DNA of 64,000 nucleotides from an uncultured Victivallaceae bacterium (lineage in GTDB: Bacteria; Verrucomicrobiota; Lentisphaeria; Victivallales; Victivallaceae). The DNA lies in contig CALXOD010000051.1 of assembly GCA_944389925.1 (NCBI GenBank), positions 124,001 through 188,000 on the forward strand, read 5' to 3'. The notes beneath the pieces were generated by a model. It was not told where the DNA came from, searched no databases, and saw nothing but the letters and a program-made list of their open reading frames with translations. Below, piece by piece: positions 53,081-62,000 of the stretch. Both the position numbers and the translations under genes were made by a program. Positions within the stretch are counted from its first letter, which is position 1; every line of letters starts with the position of its first letter.

Positions 53081-56000
53081 TCAGCAGGCCAGGAATTCCT
53101 CCAACGCCTGACCGGCTTCTCCATCGAACCGGGCATTGAACGCTGCAGCGCGATCCGCCAGCGCAGCGAACAATCCAGCCGCCGGGCTCGGGGTATTGCC
53201 GACAAACGAAGTGTATTTCGGCTTTGCTGTACCACGGCACTGATCGGCCAGGAACTGCTGTTCCGTAGCATAGGTACTGTAGATGGTCTTGGCCGTCACG
53301 GTACCGGTGTTGGTCAACACGCTCGAATCCATCCGGAAATCCTTGCTGATCGACACGGTTCCATTATTGAAAATGTTGGCCCCATGCAGAGTCAGAGTAT
53401 TCTTGACCGTCATCTTGCCGTAGTTGCTCACCGAGCCAGTGATGTCAGCATTCGTTGCGGTGAAGCTCGAGCCGGCAGTATTGATAACGCCGCCAAGCAT
53501 CTTCGCCAATCCGGAAGCACTGAATGTTCCTTCATTCCGGAACTCGCCATAAACCTGCAGCTCCTTGACCGACATCTTGCCGATCTTGTTGGTCAAACTG
53601 GCGTCGCTCACAGCACTATTGCCAATCGTAACCTGAGCCGAAGTCGCGTTGAATGTTCCTTCATTCTGGAAATCAGCCGTCGACTGAGCACCCGACTGAC
53701 CGGCAACGTTCACGGAGGTACCACGCACCGTAACAATACCGCTATTGGTAATCGTTTCAGCACTCAGGCTACCGCCGGCCGTCAATGTACCGTAGTTTAC
53801 CAGCTGTTCGCCAACCGTCACCTGACCGGATTCAGCCACCTTGGAGTTGCTATTCACCGTCATCGTTCCGGCACGATTGGTCAAGCTTCCACCGACTTCC
53901 AACCGTCCAGTGTCAGCCACGCCGCTCACCGGAGTAATCGTCAGAGTCGCCTTCACCGTACTGCCGGTATTCCAGCCGTTGATCCAATCACCACCGACCG
54001 TCGCACCGACTGCCGTCAGAGAACCGGCAAGGTTTTCCACATTGCCGTCAACCGCCAGCATCCCGGTAGGTACATCTACGACAATGCCCTTCAGGCGGAT
54101 CGTACCACTGACTCCCTTGTTGGCGGAGTTGATCGAACCATTGATCAACTCTCCGTTACCGGCTATCGGAGCGCCACCACTGTCACGTCCCGTCAGCGAC
54201 AGATTGCCATCAGAAATCACAGTCATAACACCGTTGATCTTGACGCCCAGCGCCGTCAGCGACAGAGATTTATGATTCGTCACGTTACCGGACTCAGCCC
54301 CTGCTCCATCCACGTCGGCGAGCTCAAGACCACCAGCACTGATCGTCTTGGTATTGAGCAGGTTACCGCCACCAAGGTGGATTCCGCCATCCGCATTGCC
54401 CCAGACCACCAGCACCTGACTGTTGGCAGCATCCCGAATAGTGGTGTAGACCGCCTTGACCGTCAGCGTACCGGAGTTGGTAAGATCAGCAGCTCCACTC
54501 ATCGTCACTTCCGTGGCGGACACCGATCCGGTGTTGGTGAAACTGCCTTCGGCCAATGTAATCTGCCCGCTTCCAGTCGTCAGGAAATCCTTACCTCCGC
54601 CAACCTTGTTAAAGGTCACCCCTGTACCTTTGGCTGTAATCGTGCCGTTATTGACGATGGAGCCGGTACGCGACCCGTCGGGCAGCAGAGTTCCCGCGCC
54701 ATTCATCGTCACCGAACCGACACGGATCGATTTCCCCTTGGCGTTATAGAGGCTGCCTTCTTCTATCAGCAGTTCGCCGTTGGACACCAGTGTCGCATTC
54801 TGACCGCCCTCCACCCGGTTCACCACAGCCAGACCATTCAGGGCCAGAGTTGCTTCATTGTTCAAATCTCCGGTCAGAAGCGTCAGGGAACCGGCGGTAA
54901 ACGAGCCCTTCAAATTCGCCATCGAGCCATATACCGACACGCTGCCGTCACCACCGATCGCCACCTTCTGCACGCTGCCGGAGGTCACCAGTTTACTGGC
55001 TGCGGTAATATTCATCGTACCGCTGTTAACCAGTTCTCCGCCGCTGACATAGTTCGGCGCACCGCTGGTGCTGTCGAAGACACCGTTAATCTCCAGTCCG
55101 GTTGCCCGAACCGTCTTGCCGGCATTGTTGGTGAAGTTGCCGTTCAGGGCAATCGTCCCTTCGGAAAGCTTCCACAAGCCACCGGAGATCGTCACCATGG
55201 TCGAAGAAATCGTCATCGAACCATTGTTGATGATGTCGCCGGTCGCAGCCGCACCATCCATAACAATCGAACCGGCTTTCATGGTACCGTTGTTATTAAG
55301 CGTTCCTTTTCCCTGGATTTCCAGCTGCCCACCGGAAACTGCTTCCACCGATTTCGCCTTCGTCGCCGTATCAGTCACAATCCGATATACCGGTGAAACG
55401 GTCAGCGTGCCGTAATTCAGCAGATTACCGTCCACCAAGGTAATATCCCCGGCAGTCAGGGATTTGCCCTTATTGTTTTCCAGATTGCCGGAACCGGTAA
55501 TTTCTATCGTACCGTACGACGTATAACTTTCGATGGTATGTGCCGGATCACTGGTATCCTTCACACGTTTGATACCGCTGATCGTTCCGTAGTTCTTCAG
55601 AGAGCCAACCGTAATCCGTTCCATCTGTCCACCGACGGACTGATAACCGTCATGGAGTGTCAGAGAGGTTCCGAGATACAGGACCGCCTTGTTGTACAGC
55701 TCTCCATACAGAACGATGTTTTCCGCCGACAGCTTTCCTCCCATATTCGAGATGGATCCAAAGGAATTGGAGTCAGCTTCGATCGACGTTGCCGACAACG
55801 TGCCGTAATTCAGGATGGACGCACCGCCGGTAAGCTCGATCGCATTCACGAAATTCTTGGTATCGAAGCCTTCCTTCATCGTTCCCCGGTTTTCCAGCAT
55901 ACCGCCGTTGACCGTAACCGCATCCACCTTGATCGTACCCTTATTGTAAAGGGTACCATCCACGTCAATGCCGCGCACCGTCAAAGTACCGGCTTCATTG

Positions 56001-59000
56001 CTGATACGGCTGTTCGCCAGACCACTGAAGTCAATGGTGCCATCCACCGTCAACTTGCTGCGGTTGATCAGCGTTGCACCGGTACCCGGCAAGACGGCTT
56101 CGCCCTGCGAATTCTGCTCGATGTTGCCGGAAACCGTCATGGTAGCTTTGTTGGTGATCGTACCGAACTGAACCACCATGCCGCCTGTAACCGTCATCGT
56201 GCCGGAGAGATGCTCCAGCTGACTCCAATCCAGCAACATCACCTGCCCTGCGGTCAGGGTCTTTCTGTTGGAAATCAACGAAGAGACGTTCAATACCTGT
56301 ACATCCCCAAGCGTTGCATCCGTATAACGCAGATCCGCATCCTCTGCCGTCAAGGTTCCGCTGACAGTCAGAGTCCCCTTATTGACCAGTTCAGCTTTGC
56401 CGATCAGGGCGGTATTGCTCATCAAACCGTTGAGAATCCCTTCGGCGAACTGGACATTCACCGTCTCTCCCTGTTCATTTTCGTAGGACAGACCGTTCAA
56501 CAGATATTCTCCATAAAGCGTACCGCCGCTGGAGAGCGTGACCGCCTGCGCTTCGAAAGTACCGCTGTTGGTGAATACCCCACCCTTCATATTCAACGTG
56601 CCGCCGACTACCATCTTGCCGGACAACAGATTGAACGCACCGGACGAGAGCACCGTAAAGGTTCCGTTTCCGAGATCCGTCAACGCCCCCGTACCCGCAT
56701 CGCTCGAAATACTGCCGTTGTTGTCGTAAGCCACATTATAGTCGAGCGTTACATCACCAGCGACATTGACCAGTGTAGCCTTGCTGCTCAGAGCACCAGC
56801 GTCGATCGAAGCAACCTGGAAGTTCCCCTTGAGGAAATTCAACGTTCCGGCGATATCTACCGCACCGAGATCGCTGATCACACCGCTCTTATTAGAGGCG
56901 GACAGTTGCAGCTCGCCAAACGTTCCCGTGGCATCCGACACAAATCCGGAAGCCTGAATCATCCCGGAAGCCGTCAATGCGATGTTCATCAGTCTGCCCT
57001 TCGCATCATAAACTTCCAGCACTCGGGCCTGGTCAAGAAGCATCAGATTGCCACTGACGCTCACCGATCCGCCAAGGCTGATCTCAGCATTGCCGAGACT
57101 ATCCACCGTCACATTCCGGAAACTCTTCAGGCCACCCAGATAGACCATGCCACCGGCCGTCAGATCCAAATCTTTGCTGGAACCGGAGAACGTACCATTG
57201 CCGGAGACATAACGCCCGGTAACCATATCAATGGTGCCGCCGATCACCAGGTCCCCATCGCTGTGCAGGGCCAGACTGGATCCCACGGCACTGGTCAGTT
57301 TAATGGTTCCGTTCAAAGTCAAGTCATGCGCCCAGTTCAGACTGGAGGTCAAGGTCACCGTACCGCCAAATTCCAACGCGCCGTCGAAATTCTGCAACAA
57401 GTCCTGATTGACGGTAATCGTCCCATAAAGAGCGACTGTACCGGCATTGCTGATAGTCTGATTCAGCATGCAGCTCAGTTTTCCGCCCGTCACGAACTTA
57501 AGTTTGGCGCCGTCTTCCACCGTAATCTGGCTGAAGGCATTGTCCGACAAGGTAATGTTGTTACGACCGAAATCAAAGCTCAGTTCACCACCGTTTTTCA
57601 CCACCAGAGCCAGCGCCGGAGCGGCACCGGGCTGTGTACCGGCTTCCCGGAAGTACGGGAGAGACTTCAGGCGGAAAACATTGCCCATACCACTCACGGT
57701 CAAATTCTGCAGATTTTCATCCAGGAACACCTGACCGGTGCCATTCCCAACAGTGGCATATCCAGTCAATTCCACGTTCTGCGCCAGAAATTCGATCGCG
57801 CTGGTCTTACCGGCTTCCAGAATCACGTTGCCAACAGAAACCGTGGCATCGCCAACCGATCCAAGGAGGATACTCCCTGCCGCTGTAACTTTGCCACTGT
57901 CCTCGGCCGTACCATCACCGAAAATACGTTCGTGTACCAGCAGATCTCCACGCGGTCCATTGCTGACAGCGTTGATCTTCAAGGTCACATTACGACCGAT
58001 TTCCAGCGACTTAAGCGCCAGATTGCCGGAGAAGGTCTTCGCACCGCCGCTCAGTGCCAGATGATCATAGTCGATGGCGTTCCCCAGATAATCCGTGTTG
58101 ATCACTGTCTGCGCCTTTTCTGCACTGTAAACGACCCGGGTCTCCGTACCATCCAGCAGGACACCGAGCTTACTATAGTTTGTGGTAGCCAATTCAAGGT
58201 TGCCGCCATCCATGACCACAACCCGACCGGCCAGAACCACGTTCGCAGCTACGGTAAACCAGCCCCCGTCTTTTACCACAATACTGCTGCGCGAAGCCTC
58301 AGACAACCAAGTCGGTCCCAGCGTCCAGTCTGCAACCAGAGTCCCCTTTTCTGTAAACTCTGCACTGACAGCCTGGAAAGTCTGACCATATCCGGTCATT
58401 TCACTGGTCGGCCGCTGGAAATCCGTCGCGGTATAAGCGTCTTTACCCGCGCCGAAATACGTCGTGTAATAGATCACTTCTCCGGTAGAGGAAACCACGC
58501 TCCGGGTCACCAGCTGGTTGATCACTCGATCTCCATGCGTAATGTTTACCGAAGAACCGTCCCCGATAAAGATGAACCGGGTATCCGCAGCATTCAAAAC
58601 GCCATCGGATTCCAGCAGATACATACCATTGGAACTGACCCACTGGGACTGCGTCAGGGCATTCCCCTTGAGATCGCCCTGAACGAAGTATAAATGCCGT
58701 TCCTGCTTTTCAAACGCCCCCACCGTCTTTCGGACATCAGTTTCATTCTGCCCGTCAAACATTTCCAACTGAGTTTGGTCCAGTTCGCCGGCGGACTGTG
58801 CCCGCTGCAGGAAGGTGCTCAAACCGGCGCCGTCATAGACGTAAACCGTCATCTGTTTGCCACCGTTGAAGGCCAGCTTGGTATCCAGCAACTGTGAATA
58901 TCCTGCCATGGTACCGGAAAAACGCGCCCAATCGCCACCATTTGCCGCGGCATTGAGATAGTAATTGCCGTTGGCATCGGTGGAACCGCCAGGCAGAATT

Positions 59001-62000
59001 TCCCGACCGCCGGTGCGGGACAATTTGCCGAACAGGTTATTCGCCGAATTCCCAAGGCTGCTCGTGTCATTGTACAGGAAAACATCGTCATGAATTCCAG
59101 ACGAAAGTGACAAGGCTCCGACAAAGTTCTGGGCAATCAACGAATTATTCGCCAGCAGATTGCCGGATACCATATAAATCCCGCCACCATTCCAGACCTG
59201 ACCGGATGCCGCACTTCCCGACAACGTCCAGCTGGACTGGTTGTTCGCGACCGTAACGAAATCCAACTTCACCTGATCAATGGAGTCGAAATAGACCCCA
59301 CCGCCGGCATTGGTTGCCGTATTGTTGGCCACTGTCGAGTTATACATGGTCAACGAACCGGTTTTCTGATAAATCCCGCCGCCATGACCGCCGGATTTGT
59401 TGTTACCTATCGTGGTATACTGGAAATTGGAATTCCCACTTTCCACATATACACCACCGCCACTGCCGCCCTGGCCACTGTTCGTCCGCGCGATATTGCC
59501 GATAATCGACACATTCGTCGCATTGAGCACCAGACCACCGTTGTCGTACCCCTTGGCGTAGATCCCGCCACCCAGCTGGGCCACACATCCGGTGACAACC
59601 ACATCGGTCAAGCTCAACATGCCGCGTTCCGAGTAGATCCCGCCGCCAAAACCACCACTTCCCGCCTGGGAATCAGAAATTTCCACATTCTCCAGCGTCA
59701 GATTCGCCACCGAGTAAATGGCGCCACCGCTGTTGAATGCCGCCAGACCACCGTTATTGGCACGGCCGCCACTGAGCGACAAGTTATACAAATTGACATC
59801 CAGCAACCGGTCTTCCGTACTCTTGATGTAGAAAATCCGGGAGTTCGCATTCGATGCCATCTTCAAGTTAACCATACCCGGCACCGGAGCATCCGATTCA
59901 GGCAGGAAGTTACCATTGATGGTGATGTTGCGCACAATCGACAATTCGCCCTGCAGCATAATAATCAACTGCCCCTGACTGTTCAGTTCACCGGAAACCG
60001 TACTGCCGTCAGCGCGCTTGGATCCATTGATCGCCCAGCCCGACTTGAATACCACTGTCGTACCGTCATCCGCCAGATACAGAGCTTCCCGCAATGTCAG
60101 ATCCGGCGATTCCCACAACGGCAGGTTGTTGGCAAAATCAAATCCGGTCCGATGATCCAAACTGTCTTTGCCCGATCCAACTACCAGCAGACTGATTGTT
60201 TCAAATGCACCAATATTAGTGGTATCGGTCACGTTTCCATTACCGTCTGTCAGACGGCTGACACCACGCTGGTCGGTGGCAAACGACCGGAATCCCAAGG
60301 CGGACAACGAGTCCAGATATTCCGTCGTCAGAATCCCGCCTTCCAGCGCGGAACTGCCGCCCAATACCCGATACGTCATCGTTTTTCCACCGTTGTAATC
60401 CATCGTGACTTCCAGCCGCAGATCGCTGATCCGGCCGAAATTCGTCTGAGAATAATCCAAATTCCCATCCGAATCGGTCGTGATTTCGCCTGTAACGTTG
60501 TAAAGCGAAGAATCATCCCAGTCAAATCCACCGGCCAGAGCGCCGTTGAAAGCACCGATCACATTGTGCGTGGCATCAAAACTTGTCGCCATCCGCACCA
60601 CATCGGAACCAACGTACACATCCCGCAATCCCACTCTGGGTTTGCTGCTGGCTATCTTCCCGGAATTTCCAGCTACCAGCGTATTGGCCATATACAGCGA
60701 ACTGCCCTGAGCGGAATAGAGTGCCGCCATATCATATCCCGGCGCCTGATTGTCCGCACCTTTGAGGATCGTCTGATTGTTGAAAATCGTATTATTGTAG
60801 CTGTAGAGAACACCACCGGACTTCGAATTCACCACCACACCAACACCGGTATCAGACCCGGCATTGTAGATGGCACCACCTTTACCGATGGAAGCCAGAG
60901 CAGTACTGTTCGCAATATTTTCCGCAATTGTGCTGTTGGCGATCTTCAGCACTGCACCGGTGGTATTGTAAATCCCGCCGCCGGCCACCCCCTGGGCACC
61001 TTCGTAGGTACTTCCCCACACCGCCGTGTTATAGGAAATATTCGACCGTTCCACCACCATGTAACCGGCATTGAAGAGCCCGCCACCGGCGCCCGCCAGA
61101 TTCCGGGGAACATAATTCTGACTGGCATTGGCGGTCACTGTATTGTGGTCAATCGTACAGTCATAGAGGTAAGCCATCCCCTGATAACCGTTAAACAGCC
61201 CACCGCCGTAACCGGAATTTACCTTGCTCGAATTCGTCAAGGCATTCGCGGCACTGTTTTCGGTCAGCCGGACGTTATTCAAGGTCAAAATACCGTTGTT
61301 CCAAATCCCGCCACCGTTTTCCATGTCGTTTTCTGCGGCATAGTAGACATCCTGAGCGGCCTTGCCCCCGGTAATCGTCAGATTGTTCAATACAACCGCA
61401 TGGGAACTGCCGAACGTAAACACCCGTTCGCTGCCGTTACCTTTGATAACGATCCGGTCATCAGCATCTTGAGCGCGATAGCTCAGACCGTACATATCCC
61501 CGATCACCAGATCCTTGCTGTTCCCATTGCTGAACCAGCCGCGGGCCACATAAATCTGCCCCTCCGTCAAATTGATCGTATTATCCTGCCCTGCGGCAAA
61601 GACGTCGGCATCAAATCCAATGGTCCCGGTTGTGGAAATCCGCAACGGATTTCCTTTGGCATCCCGCAACAGGTTCCCCTGATAATCCATCAGATATCCG
61701 AAAGAAGCCGGATTGTCTGCTGCCCCGGCATTTACGGTATAAATATTCTGAGCTGCTTGGGAAACTGCATCCTGCACCGTTCCCGACACTGCCTGGATAG
61801 TCGCCTTGATTCCGCTCACCAGACTGGAAACAAGAACCGCATTATCCAAGACTTCTCCGCCGGTCACAAACCGATATCCCAGAGGTGTCCCGGACGAGCT
61901 GGTAACCAGGTAGAGGTCTACACCGGTATAGTACCGGTTATAGTTTTCCAGCAGCTGATTGACCATCTGGAAATAATCCGTGTCGCCAGTGGTCAGATAA

